From: Streptomyces dioscori | GTDB taxonomy: Bacteria; Actinomycetota; Actinomycetes; Streptomycetales; Streptomycetaceae | Direction of reading: 5' to 3' | Length of the DNA stretch: 64,000 bases | Assembly: GCF_003024195.1 (NCBI RefSeq) | Contig: NZ_KZ679038.1 | Location: forward strand, 868,001-932,000 | Part shown: positions 16,840 through 26,524 of the stretch, piece by piece | Position numbering within the stretch: the first letter of the stretch is position 1 | Layout: each line of letters begins with the position of its first letter | Position numbers and translations under genes: made by a program | The notes under the pieces: model-generated | What the model was told of the DNA's origin: nothing | The model's input: only the letters and a program-made list of their open reading frames with translations | Database searches by the model: none

Positions 16840-17913
16840 ATGATTCCCACGGTGGTCTGGGGTACCGGCAACGTCGGCCGCGCCGCGATCCGTGCGGTCG
16901 AGGCCCATCCGGCGCTCGATCTCGCGGCCGTGCTCGTCCACAGCCCCGACAAGGTCGGGCGCGACGCGGGCGAGCTGGGCGGTCTCGGCCGTGGCCTCGG
17001 CGTCGCGGCGACCGACGACATCGACGCCGTACTGGCCGCGGCCCCCCGGGCCGTCGTGTACGCGGCCTCGGGCGACATCCGGCCCGACGAGGCGCTGGCC
17101 GACATCGGCCGGGCGATCCGCGGCGGCGCCGTGGTCGTCACCCCGTCGCTGTATCCGCTCTACGACCAGCGCAACGCGCCGCCCGAGTTCCGTGACCCCG
17201 TGCTGGCCGCCGTCGCGGACGGCGGCGGGTCGCTGTTCGTCTCCGGCGTCGACCCCGGCTGGGGCAACGACGTCCTGCCCCTGCTGATGAGCGGTCTCGG
17301 TACGGTCGTGGACGGCATCCGCTGCCAGGAGATCTTCGACTACTCCACGTACGAGCAGGAGGAGTCGGTGCGGTTCCTGGTCGGGATGGGGCAGCCGATG
17401 GACTACGAGCCGCTGATGCTCGCCCCGTCGATCCCGGCCATGGTGTGGGGCGGGCAGATACGGCTGATGGCCCGCGCGCTGGGCGTCGAGATCGACGAGA
17501 TCCGCGAGACCCTGCAGCGCCGGCCGCTCGACACCACCGTGCGCACCAGGACGATGGGCGAGTTCGAGGCCGGTACCCAGGGCGCGGTGCGCTTCGAGGT
17601 GCAGGGTGTCGTCGAGGGTGAGCCCCGGATCGTGATCGAGCACGTCACCCGGATCCATCCGTCCTGCGCGCCGGACTGGCCGGTTCCACCGAACGGCGAC
17701 GGGGCCCATCGCGTGATCATCGAGGGCCGCCCGCGGATCGAGATCACCGTCGAGGCGACCGACGAGGGCGAGAACCGGTCCGCGGGCGGGAACGCCACCG
17801 CGGTCGGCCGGCTGGTGGGCGCGATCGAATGGCTCGTGGCGGCGGAGCCCGGACTGTACGACGCGCTCGACGTCCCGCTGCTGCCGGCGGTCGGACGGCT
17901 CGGCAGGAAGTGA
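16840..17913 (+). CDS. Dihydrodipicolinate reductase-like NAD(P) dehydrogenase
   Basis: This 357-residue protein opens with a Rossmann fold: VVWGTGNVGRAAIRAV then AAVLVHSPDKVGRDAG. It matches the DapB-like family that includes 2,4-diaminopentanoate dehydrogenase and several uncharacterised oxidoreductases. The middle (SGVDPGWGNDVLPLLMSG) is characteristic of that group. No Shine-Dalgarno is seen and the -10 is only six nt from the ATG, so the mRNA is probably leaderless and controlled by the dyad at 16811-16825. A CMD protein gene follows after 25 nt, probably in the same operon. Confidence 0.85.
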   Translation: MIPTVVWGTGNVGRAAIRAVEAHPALDLAAVLVHSPDKVGRDAGELGGLGRGLGVAATDDIDAVLAAAPRAVVYAASGDIRPDEALADIGRAIRGGAVVVTPSLYPLYDQRNAPPEFRDPVLAAVADGGGSLFVSGVDPGWGNDVLPLLMSGLGTVVDGIRCQEIFDYSTYEQEESVRFLVGMGQPMDYEPLMLAPSIPAMVWGGQIRLMARALGVEIDEIRETLQRRPLDTTVRTRTMGEFEAGTQGAVRFEVQGVVEGEPRIVIEHVTRIHPSCAPDWPVPPNGDGAHRVIIEGRPRIEITVEATDEGENRSAGGNATAVGRLVGAIEWLVAAEPGLYDALDVPLLPAVGRLGRK

Positions 17914-17938
17914 CACCGCGCACGCGAAGGAGTCCCGG

Positions 17939-18418
17939 ATGAACGTCGACATTCCCGAGGGCAGGAACGCGATCGAGTACGTGTGGGGCGAGATGGTCCC
18001 CGGCATCGGGCCCGCCGCCGCGGACTTCTCGCTGGCCGTCTACGCGCATACGACCCTGGGACTGCGCGAGTTCGAGGCCGCGCGGCTGCGGACCGCGCAG
18101 ATCAACGGCTGCCTGTTCTGCCTGGACTGGCGGACCGAGCGGGACGGGCTCAAGGTCGAGGAGGAGTTCGCCGACGCGGTGGCGAAGTGGCGCACGACCG
18201 ACGCCTTCGACGAGCGGACCCGGCTGGCCGCCGAGTACGCGGAGCGGTACGCCCTGGACCATCACGGTCTCGACGAGGAGTTCTGGGGCCGGATGACCGC
18301 GCACTACAGCCAGGCCGAGATCGTGGAACTCACCATGAGCCTCGGCTCGTGGCTGGCGTTCGGGCGGCTCAACCGCGTCCTCGGGCTCGACGCCATGTGC
18401 GTACTGCCGGGGCACTGA
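17939..18418 (+). CDS. Carboxymuconolactone decarboxylase (CMD) family protein
   Basis: This 159-residue all-helical protein has the CMD/AhpD core with C58-x2-C61 in INGCLFCLDW. In AhpD-type members this pair plus a nearby His form a peroxidase or disulfide-reductase site. The CMD fold continues as RTRLAAEYAERYALD and QAEIVELTMSLGSWLAFGRLN. The ATG at 17939 follows AAGGAG. It is cotranscribed with the dehydrogenase gene, suggesting an oxidation pathway or a peroxide-handling partner. Confidence 0.9.
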   Translation: MNVDIPEGRNAIEYVWGEMVPGIGPAAADFSLAVYAHTTLGLREFEAARLRTAQINGCLFCLDWRTERDGLKVEEEFADAVAKWRTTDAFDERTRLAAEYAERYALDHHGLDEEFWGRMTAHYSQAEIVELTMSLGSWLAFGRLNRVLGLDAMCVLPGH

Positions 18419-18437
18419 GCCGAGGCGCCAGGCAGGT

Positions 18438-18470
18438 CCGGGGCCGTCCGGCGAGGCCGGGCGGCCCCGG
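18438..18470. terminator. Bidirectional stem-loop between convergent genes
   Basis: Fifteen-bp arms at 18438-18452 (CCGGGGCCGTCCGGC) and 18456-18470 pair with one wobble around GAG. It lies between the CMD gene and the cholesterol oxidase gene, whose stops face each other. Confidence 0.7.
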
Positions 18471-18489
18471 TTGCGTGGCCCGCCCGTCG

Positions 18490-20169
<1,680 letters not shown>

Positions 20170-20221
20170 CTACTGGCACCCCCGTGAGAAGTCACGCCAT
20201 ACCCTGAGGTAACTTTCAAAC

Positions 20222-20298
20222 GATCACATACGGGGCATCACGCATCGCACGTCCCGTATCTGATCGGGTGTCACGTATCCGGTGCGGCGTCACATATC
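20222..20298 (-). promoter_or_regulatory. Five direct repeats (GATACGTGAC type) upstream of choA
   Basis: Read on the + strand, decamers near RTCACRTATC begin at 20222, 20237, 20251, 20270 and 20289 (GATCACATAC, ATCACGCATC, GTCCCGTATC, GTCACGTATC, GTCACATATC). The last three are spaced exactly 19 bp, roughly two helical turns. They lie 90-165 bp before choA and overlap the pucR stop codon. They look like a multimeric activator site. Confidence 0.5.
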
Positions 20299-21567
20299 GC
20301 GCAGCAGCCGCCTGGCGGTCAGCGCGAGACTGAACTCGACCATGTCCGCCGGGCGGGCGAGGGAGCGCCCGGTCAGCTGCTCGCACCGCTTCAGCCGGTT
20401 GAGGACCGTGTTGCGATGGCAGTACAGCCGGGCACCCGCCCGCTGCGCCGAGCCGTCGCAGTCGAGCCACGCGGCCAGGGTGTCCAGCAGGATGTCGCGG
20501 TCGGACGGCTCCAGACGCAGCAGCGGTCCAAGGACCCGCTCGGCCAGCGCGCCGCCCAGTTCCGGGCACGACATCACGAGGGCGGCCGGCAGCTGCTCGG
20601 TCAGCCGTACGGTGCCGCCGTCGTCCGCGCACATGCTCAGGGCCATGTCCGCCAGCCTGCGGGCGTCGCCGACCGCGGCGAGGCCCGCCACGACGGGTCC
20701 GACCCCGACCCTCGTTCCCGCGGGGGCGGTCAGGCCCACCGTCGGCTCGTCCTCCCCGCCGTCGCCGTCGCCCACCAGGACGATGCAGTGGTCGACCTCC
20801 ACCCCCGTGTGCCAGTACACGCGTGCTCCGGCCGGGACGACCGCGCCGGGCACGGAGGTACGGCCCGCCTGGCGTCCGCCCGCGACGGCGATCACGGCGT
20901 ACCGGCCCTGTTCCGGCAGGTCCAGCGCCTCGGCCGTCTCGGCGACGTCCGCGATCCGGCTCGTACCGTCGAGCAGGGCGGCGGTCAGCAGGCGCACCCG
21001 GTGCTCCTGGCGCCAGGCGTGCTGCCGCTCCACCTTGCGGTAGACGTCCGCCACGAGGGTGCAGTGCTCGTCGACGAAGTTCCACACGTCGGCCGCCACA
21101 TGGACGAGGAGGCGGACGTCCTCGGGGGCGGTCCGCGAGGTCTCCTCGACCAGCGACTGCCAGATCAGGGAGCCGCCGAGCCGGAAGGCGTGCAGCAGCG
21201 CGTCCAGGGGCAGCCCCTGCTCGGCGCGCGAGGCGCCGATCTTCGAGGAGCAGCGCAGTGCGGCGTCCCGGGCGCCGCGCGGGTCGAGCAGTGAGCTGAC
21301 ACTGTGCCTCAGCGAGCGGTGCACCTCCTGCCAGGTGCCCACGGGATCGCTCTCCAGGGTGCTGCGGTAGGCGGGCTCCCGTTCCCGCAGCGCCGCCACC
21401 AGCCGGTCGGTCAGCTCGGGAAGGTTGTTCAGGAGCACGCGGGCCGACCTGTGCAGGACGCGCAGGGCGTCGGCGTCGATCAGCGAACGGATCCTCGGGG
21501 CACGCGACAGCGCGGTGGACGGCGGTCCGTGACCCAGCTCGGCTCGGGACCGTACGGCTTGCTGCAT
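20290..21567 (-). CDS. PucR-family transcriptional regulator
   Basis: This 425-residue protein has an N-terminal helical sensor region, a central GGDEF-like PucR domain and a C-terminal PucR helix-turn-helix (about 365-420; HRNTVLNRLKRCEQLTGR). These regulators respond to metabolites such as purines or other nitrogen or carbon sources. It is directly upstream of the cholesterol oxidase gene on the same strand (156 bp). The direct repeats there could be its target. The start is put at ATG 21567 with GGGAGAA upstream; the frame is open to 21612. Confidence 0.88.
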   Translation of the reverse strand: MQQAVRSRAELGHGPPSTALSRAPRIRSLIDADALRVLHRSARVLLNNLPELTDRLVAALREREPAYRSTLESDPVGTWQEVHRSLRHSVSSLLDPRGARDAALRCSSKIGASRAEQGLPLDALLHAFRLGGSLIWQSLVEETSRTAPEDVRLLVHVAADVWNFVDEHCTLVADVYRKVERQHAWRQEHRVRLLTAALLDGTSRIADVAETAEALDLPEQGRYAVIAVAGGRQAGRTSVPGAVVPAGARVYWHTGVEVDHCIVLVGDGDGGEDEPTVGLTAPAGTRVGVGPVVAGLAAVGDARRLADMALSMCADDGGTVRLTEQLPAALVMSCPELGGALAERVLGPLLRLEPSDRDILLDTLAAWLDCDGSAQRAGARLYCHRNTVLNRLKRCEQLTGRSLARPADMVEFSLALTARRLLRDM

Positions 21568-21728
21568 CGCGTTCTCCCGGGGCGTCGGCTCGGCTGCTCC
21601 GTAGAATGACATACCGTCCAGTCGGTCCCTAGGGTTCTGCGTCGTTCTTTTCCATCGGCTCGTGGCAGGCGTCCCGCGTGCCCCGGGGTTTCAGGGGCAT
21701 CCGGAAGCCGAACGGGAGGAGATGTGTC

Positions 21729-22091
21729 ATGTATCTGGCACGTGGAGGCGGCGGGGACCCCGAAGGCTGGCTCTGGGCCCTGGGCGCCCTCGCTCTGTAC
21801 GCGCTGATCAGCTACGCGCTGGCGTACCGGGCGCGCGCCCGGCGCGGCTCCGGGCATCCGGCCCACGACGCCCTGCACGACCTCAAGGACCGCGAGGAGC
21901 CGCAGACACCCCGGCAGCGTCTCGTGAGCCGCACGATCATGCTGTGCGGAGGTGCGGCGACCGGTCTGGTCGCTTTCACCACCTCGGGCGTGGTGCGTGT
22001 GGTGGCGGTCGCGGTCACCGCGCTGGTGGCGGTCTCCGTATGGGCGTACTACGACCACCGGACCGAGAATCCGGTGGCCCGGCGGCGGTGA
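21729..22091 (+). CDS. Small membrane protein, three predicted helices
   Basis: A 120-residue protein with hydrophobic segments at about 13-32 (WLWALGALALYALISYALAY), 67-85 and 90-110, plus a basic loop between the first two. No known motif. The ATG at 21729 has GGAGGA nearby; the longer frame from 21678 adds Arg-rich sequence without coding character. Divergent from pucR and convergent with the BrkB gene. I do not recognise a family. Confidence 0.65.
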   Translation: MYLARGGGGDPEGWLWALGALALYALISYALAYRARARRGSGHPAHDALHDLKDREEPQTPRQRLVSRTIMLCGGAATGLVAFTTSGVVRVVAVAVTALVAVSVWAYYDHRTENPVARRR

Positions 22092-22141
22092 CGATCCGCC
22101 GGGCGCCGGTACCCCGCAGGGGCCCCTCGCCGTCCCCTCGG

Positions 22142-23107
22142 TCAGGGGCCGGAGCCCGGGTCCGGTTCCACGGCGTCGGTGATGCCGGCGCGGGCCGCTT
22201 CCAGCTGGGCGGCGAAGGCGACTCCGAGGAACAGCGCGACAGCGGTCAGGTTGGCCCACAGCAGCAGGGCCACGAACGCGGTGAGAGGACCGTAGACGGC
22301 ACCGAACGACCCGCTCCTGGCGACGTACAGCGCCAGGAGCCAGGTGGCCGCGACCCACAGCACCAGATGAACCGCCGAGCCGAAGGCCAGCCAGGTGTAG
22401 CCGGGCTGGTCCCGGCGCGGCGCCCAGCGGAAGATGACGGCGGAGGCGACCCACACCAGCACCACGCCCAGGGGCACTTCGAGCGGCCCCCACCAGGCGA
22501 GGCTGTCCCGGGACCAGCCGAAGGCCTCCACCACCGACTCGCCCACCGCGTCACCGGCGACCAGGACGAGGAACCCCAGCACGAGGGGCATGCCCGCGGT
22601 GAGGGCGAGGAGCAGCGAGCGGCCGTACTTGACCAGGAACGGGCGATCGCGCTCGATGCCGTATATCCGGTTGGCGCCCCGCTCGACCTGGCCCATCGCA
22701 GAGGCCAGGTTGAGCACGGCGAAGGCCAGGCCCAGCCACATCGCGAGGGCCCCCCAGATACCGGACCCGGCGCTGCGGGCGGTCTTGTCCAGGGCCTCCT
22801 CGACCAGGTCGGCGCTGGCGCCGGGCACGATCCGGCCGAGGGTCAGTTCGATGATCCGTCCGATGCTCTCGGTGTGGACGGTCGTGGCGACCCCGACCAG
22901 GGCGATGGTGAACGGCACCATGCCGAGGACCACCTGGAAGGCGAGGGAGCGCGCGTTGGTGAAGCCGTCGGCGTAGCGGAAGCGGGAGAACGCGTCCACC
23001 AGGAGGCGCCGGCCTCCGTAGCGGCGCAGCGCGGTGAGTGCCTCGTCGCCGGAGAGTTCCTCCCCGATCATGTCCCGGGTCTGCGGGACGTGTACGGCGG
23101 TGCCCAT
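22142..23107 (-). CDS. YihY/BrkB-family integral membrane protein
   Basis: This 321-residue protein has about six transmembrane segments and the family's start, LVDAFSRFRYADGFTNARSLAFQVVLGMVPF. The central VLNLASAMGQVERGANRIYGIERDR segment and the end GPLTAFVALLLWANLTAVALFLGVAFAAQLE are also typical. The family is named virulence factor BrkB or YihY, and its function is unknown. The ATG at 23107 has GAGGAG 9 nt upstream. Monocistronic. Confidence 0.9.
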   Translation of the reverse strand: MGTAVHVPQTRDMIGEELSGDEALTALRRYGGRRLLVDAFSRFRYADGFTNARSLAFQVVLGMVPFTIALVGVATTVHTESIGRIIELTLGRIVPGASADLVEEALDKTARSAGSGIWGALAMWLGLAFAVLNLASAMGQVERGANRIYGIERDRPFLVKYGRSLLLALTAGMPLVLGFLVLVAGDAVGESVVEAFGWSRDSLAWWGPLEVPLGVVLVWVASAVIFRWAPRRDQPGYTWLAFGSAVHLVLWVAATWLLALYVARSGSFGAVYGPLTAFVALLLWANLTAVALFLGVAFAAQLEAARAGITDAVEPDPGSGP

Positions 23108-23378
23108 CGCGTATGTCTCCTCAAGTCGTCCGTCCGGCGACCGGAGCCGAACGGGAGATGATCGCACACACATCCGGCCACGTCCGGAACGGGCCGGATC
23201 CCGGTCGGTTGCGCCATCATGGGGCCGACGCCGTCCGGGGCGCGCGGCCCGCACCCGGCTCCCGCGCTCCCGGTACGCCGCACAGTGCTCCGGCGTCCCC
23301 AGTACCCCCACCACAGCGGAGTCGCACACGTATGGGAACCATCGCCGCATCGGTCCGGGCGCTCTTGGGGGCGGCCTC

Positions 23379-23477
23379 GTGAGCGCGGCCCGCATTCCCG
23401 GGCTGATCCTGCCCGTCGCGTTCTTCTGCGCCTTCGTCGCCGCGGGTGTCTGGTACTGGCGTCACCGCGGCGACTGA
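23379..23477 (+). CDS. Possible 32-residue membrane peptide
   Basis: GTG at 23379 opens a short frame, V-S-A-A-R-I-P-G-L then a single hydrophobic helix, closing with W-R-H-R-G-D. GGGGG lies 8 nt before the GTG. It is too short to judge by family. The gap 23108-23378 upstream holds no other gene. Confidence 0.35.
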   Translation: MSAARIPGLILPVAFFCAFVAAGVWYWRHRGD

Positions 23478-23504
23478 GGCCGGGCCCCGGTCCCTGCCGC
23501 CGCG

Positions 23505-24560
23505 TCAGACGGCGTACCGGCGGATGGTGTCGAGGAGGTCGTCGACGCTCTGCGGGGTCGTCGCGAAGGAGGTGACGAAGCGGACGACGCCGGGCTCCCA
23601 GCGGTCGTGGTAGAAGGCGTAGCCCTCGGCGAGCAGTCCCTCGGTGACCTGCCGGGGCAGCCGGCAGAAGAGGATGTTGGCCTCGGCGGCGCCGAGGAGG
23701 TCCACCTCGGGTATGGCCTTGACGCCGTCCTGGAGGCGGGCGGCCATGGCGTTGGCGTGGGTCGCGTTGCGCAGCCACAGGCCGTCCGTCAGGTACGCGT
23801 CGAGCTGGGCGGCGTGGAAGCGCATCTTGGAGGCGAGCTGACCGGCCCGCTTGGCGCGGAAGCTCAGTTCGGGGGTGAGGGAGCGGTCGAAGACGACGAT
23901 CGCCTCGGCGGTCATCGTGCCGTTCTTGGTGGCCCCGAAGGACAGCAGGTCGACACCGGCCCGCCAGGTCAGGTCGGCGGGGTGGGCGCCGAGGGCCGCG
24001 ACGGCTCCGGCGAAGCGGGCACCGTCCATGTGGAACCGCAGACCCGGCTCCTTGACGATCGAGCCGAGGGTGCGCAGTTCGTCGAGGGAGTAGACGGAGC
24101 CGGTCTCGGTGGACTGCGTGACGCTCACCACGGAGGGTTCCACGCTGTGCACGTCCCCGGCCTTGTTGCGGACGGCCGCGCGGAGTTCGCCGGCGTCGAT
24201 CTTGGCGTCGTCGCCGCCGAGGGGTACGAGTTTCGCGCCCGCGGTGTAGAACTCCGGCGCCCCGCACTCGTCGTTGTTGATGTGGCTGTCGCGGTGGCAC
24301 AGGACGCTGCCCCAGGGCGGGGTGAGCGCGGCCAGGCTCAGGGCGTTCGCGGCGGAGCCGGTGGAGACGATCAGGAGGTCGACGTCGCGTTCGAAGATCT
24401 CGGACAGCTTGCCGCGGACACCGGCCGTGATGTCGTCGGAGCCGTAGGGCGAGGCCGGGCCGGCGGCGGCCCGGACCACCGCGTCGACTATCTCCGGGGA
24501 GGCGCCGGCGGCGTTGTCGCTGCTGAACGTACGGGCGGCGGCGGTCGTGCTGTTGCTCAT
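23505..24560 (-). CDS. Low-specificity L-threonine aldolase / beta-eliminating lyase
   Basis: A 351-residue PLP enzyme of the aminotransferase-fold type I group. It cleaves threonine or allo-threonine to glycine and acetaldehyde, or related beta-hydroxy amino acids. The PLP-binding lysine is Lys212 (SFGATKNGTM) and the cofactor-binding Asp lies in HMDGARF (177-183); STGSAANALSL is the phosphate-binding loop. Its ATG overlaps the stop of the upstream TetR gene by 4 nt (ATGA), so translation is coupled and the repressor and enzyme are one operon. Confidence 0.9.
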   Translation of the reverse strand: MSNSTTAAARTFSSDNAAGASPEIVDAVVRAAAGPASPYGSDDITAGVRGKLSEIFERDVDLLIVSTGSAANALSLAALTPPWGSVLCHRDSHINNDECGAPEFYTAGAKLVPLGGDDAKIDAGELRAAVRNKAGDVHSVEPSVVSVTQSTETGSVYSLDELRTLGSIVKEPGLRFHMDGARFAGAVAALGAHPADLTWRAGVDLLSFGATKNGTMTAEAIVVFDRSLTPELSFRAKRAGQLASKMRFHAAQLDAYLTDGLWLRNATHANAMAARLQDGVKAIPEVDLLGAAEANILFCRLPRQVTEGLLAEGYAFYHDRWEPGVVRFVTSFATTPQSVDDLLDTIRRYAV

Positions 24561-25243
24561 GCCGTGGGTCCTGACTTTCTGAGTGGGGTGCTGGGGTGGG
24601 CCGTGCGCGCCGGGTCGGCGGCGGTGACGAGCTGGCGCAGGGCCCCGTAATAGACCTCGTGGTCGGTCAGGACGGGCAGGATCGCCGCCACGTCGCCGGT
24701 CAGCGCCGGATGGTCCGCCGGGTCGAGGGAGGCCAGGGCGGTGCGGGTGAGCGCCTGGGTGCCCTGGGGGTCGCGGTGGTCCACGAAACTCGCGCTGCCG
24801 AGGGTGAGCAGATAGATCCGTCGGTAGACGGTGATCGCCTCCCGGTGGGTCATCCCGGCCGCGAGGCTGTCCGCGAGCTGCGGTTCGACGAGCCGGGCCA
24901 GCAGGTTCGGGCCGAGCCAGGGGCGGGCGCCCCGCAGTGCGACCAGGCCCGGATGCGCCGACAGGAGGCGGTACAGAGCGGTGAACCGGGTCTCGGTGGC
25001 CTCGGCCCAGCCGGTGCCCGGCTCGATCTCGGGCAGCCGGGCGGCCAGGTGGTCCGTGCACAGGTCCAGCAGTCCGGCCAGGTCGGTGCAGCGGCGCTGG
25101 AGGGAGGCGAGGGAGATGCCCAGCCGGGCGGCGAGCGCGCGGAAGGTCAGCGCCGCAGGGCCGGACTCGTCGACCAGCCGCAGGGCGCTCTCGGCGATCC
25201 GGTCGGGGGTCGCGCGGTCCAGGGACGGGGAGTTCCGTGGCAT
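24557..25243 (-). CDS. TetR-family repressor of the aldolase operon
   Basis: This 228-residue protein has an N-terminal helix-turn-helix at about 25-55 (LTFRALAARLGISLASLQRR) and a helical C-terminal domain with no named family. It shares a 4-nt overlap with the threonine aldolase gene. No Shine-Dalgarno precedes the ATG at 25243. A TACACT -10 hexamer is seven nt upstream, indicating a leaderless transcript. The dyad TACGG-TACG-CCGTA (25255-25268) overlaps that promoter and is a likely self-operator. Confidence 0.88.
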   Translation of the reverse strand: MPRNSPSLDRATPDRIAESALRLVDESGPAALTFRALAARLGISLASLQRRCTDLAGLLDLCTDHLAARLPEIEPGTGWAEATETRFTALYRLLSAHPGLVALRGARPWLGPNLLARLVEPQLADSLAAGMTHREAITVYRRIYLLTLGSASFVDHRDPQGTQALTRTALASLDPADHPALTGDVAAILPVLTDHEVYYGALRQLVTAADPARTAHPSTPLRKSGPTA

Positions 25244-25250
25244 GCGTGTC

Positions 25251-25268
25251 AGTGTACGGTACGCCGTA
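25251..25268 (-). promoter_or_regulatory. Leaderless promoter with TACGG/CCGTA dyad
   Basis: On the minus strand, TACACT (25256-25251) ends 7 nt before the ATG of the TetR gene. The dyad arms TACGG (25255-25259) and CCGTA (25264-25268) flank TACG and overlap the -10. This fits TetR autoregulation. Confidence 0.5.
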
Positions 25269-25300
25269 TCGCACTCGTCGGTCCGCAGGCCGCACGCGCT

Positions 25301-25347
25301 GGTAGGTGGTCCGGTCGCCTCCCCCCGGGACGACCGGACCACCTACC
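25301..25347. terminator. 17-bp perfect inverted repeat
   Basis: GGTAGGTGGTCCGGTCG (25301-25317) and its exact complement (25331-25347) flank a 13-nt C-rich loop. It lies between the 3' end of the DUF7144 operon (minus strand) and the TetR promoter. A GC-rich second stem, GCGCGGGCCG/CGGCCCGCGC, occupies 25364-25392. Together they probably terminate the upstream operon. Confidence 0.6.
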
Positions 25348-25436
25348 GGCACATACGGTTTCCGCGCGGGCCGCGCGGTTCACGGCCCGCGCCGGAGCTC
25401 CTTCAAAGCTGGAGCTTTTTCACCGCCGAGGCTCCT

Positions 25437-25889
25437 TCACCGGCTCCGCGGCGGCGTGGTGAACGACTCGTCGAAGTCCTCCTCCCGGACCACGCTCAGG
25501 GCCCAGATGATGAAGCCCGAGAAGGCGATCATCACGATCGACCAGACCGGGTAGTACGGCATCGAGAGGAAGTTGCCGATGATGATGAGTCCGCCGATGA
25601 CCATGCCGGCGACCCTCGCCCAGGTCGACGCCTGGAAGAGTCCGATGCTGACGATCACGGCCGCGGCACCCAGGGCGAGATGGATCCAGCCCCATGACGT
25701 CAGGTCGAACTCGAAGATGTAGTTGGGTGTGTTGACGAAGAGGTCGTCCTCGGCGACCGCCATGATCCCCCGGAGTATGTCGAGCACACCCGCGATCATG
25801 AGCATGATGGCCGCGAAGACCGTCAGGCCTTCGGCCCAGTGCCGCTTGGCCGAGTGCGTGTGCGTCTGGCCGGCGTGTGTCGCAGTCAT
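25437..25889 (-). CDS. DUF7144-family membrane protein
   Basis: A 150-residue protein with four transmembrane helices. HWAEGLTVFAAIMLMIAGVLDILRGIMAVAEDDLFV and YIFEFDLTSWGWIHLALGAAAVI match the DUF7144 (formerly DUF-type integral membrane) family common in actinobacteria. The start codon follows the SHOCT gene by 33 nt, so the two form an operon. The His-rich N-terminus (THAGQTHTHSAKRH) may bind metal. Function unknown; expression is often stress-linked in relatives, which I recall but cannot verify here. Confidence 0.85.
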   Translation of the reverse strand: MTATHAGQTHTHSAKRHWAEGLTVFAAIMLMIAGVLDILRGIMAVAEDDLFVNTPNYIFEFDLTSWGWIHLALGAAAVIVSIGLFQASTWARVAGMVIGGLIIIGNFLSMPYYPVWSIVMIAFSGFIIWALSVVREEDFDESFTTPPRSR

Positions 25890-25922
25890 ACCGATGCCTC
25901 GTCTCAGTGTCGTGCGTTGCCG

Positions 25923-26378
25923 TCAGCGGCCGGCCGCCGAATGCGTGGCGCCCGTCCGTCCCGAGGTGCCGGAGCCGCTCAGCACCAGCTCCTTCGCCCG
26001 GTGGAACTCCTCCTCCGTGATGTCCCCGCGGGCCTTGATCTCGGACAGCCTGGCGAGTTCGTCGACACTGCTCGGCCGGTCCGCGCCGCGGGCGGTCTCC
26101 CGCACGTACGAGTCGAAGGCCTGCTGCTGCGCACGCGCCTGCGCCACCTCGCGGTGGCCCATGTTCTTGCCCCGCGCGATCACGTAGACGAAGACGCCGA
26201 GGAACGGCAGGAAAGCCACGAACACGAGCCAGCCGGCCTTGGCCCAGCCGCTCATGTCGTCGTCCCGGAAGATGTCGACGATGATCCGGAACAGCAGGAC
26301 GAACCACATGATCCACAGGAAGAAGACCAGCATGGACCAGAAGACGCTCATGAGCGGATAGTCGTAGGCGAGGTACAT
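25923..26378 (-). CDS. PLD-N/SHOCT-domain small membrane protein
   Basis: This 151-residue protein has two transmembrane helices. A PLDc_N-like segment (FLWIMWFVLLFRIIVDIFRDDDMSGWAKAGW) leads to a cytoplasmic SHOCT domain at about 105-135 (DELARLSEIKARGDITEEEFHRAKELVL). SHOCT domains are short protein-interaction modules near membranes. First gene of a two-gene operon with DUF7144. The promoter must lie in the 26379-26524 gap, which also has a 7-bp stem-loop (26455-26473). Confidence 0.88.
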   Translation of the reverse strand: MYLAYDYPLMSVFWSMLVFFLWIMWFVLLFRIIVDIFRDDDMSGWAKAGWLVFVAFLPFLGVFVYVIARGKNMGHREVAQARAQQQAFDSYVRETARGADRPSSVDELARLSEIKARGDITEEEFHRAKELVLSGSGTSGRTGATHSAAGR

Positions 26379-26524
26379 GACTTTCCTCCGTCCTGGGCGT
26401 GTGCCCAGCCGTTTTCCACCATTTTCAGCGTGCCCGGGTCAAAGCGCCAACGGCCTCACCCGGAGCGGGTGAGAGGACCGGCCGCGTACCCCGGGGCGGG
26501 GCGCCCGGGTGTTCCGGCCGCGGT

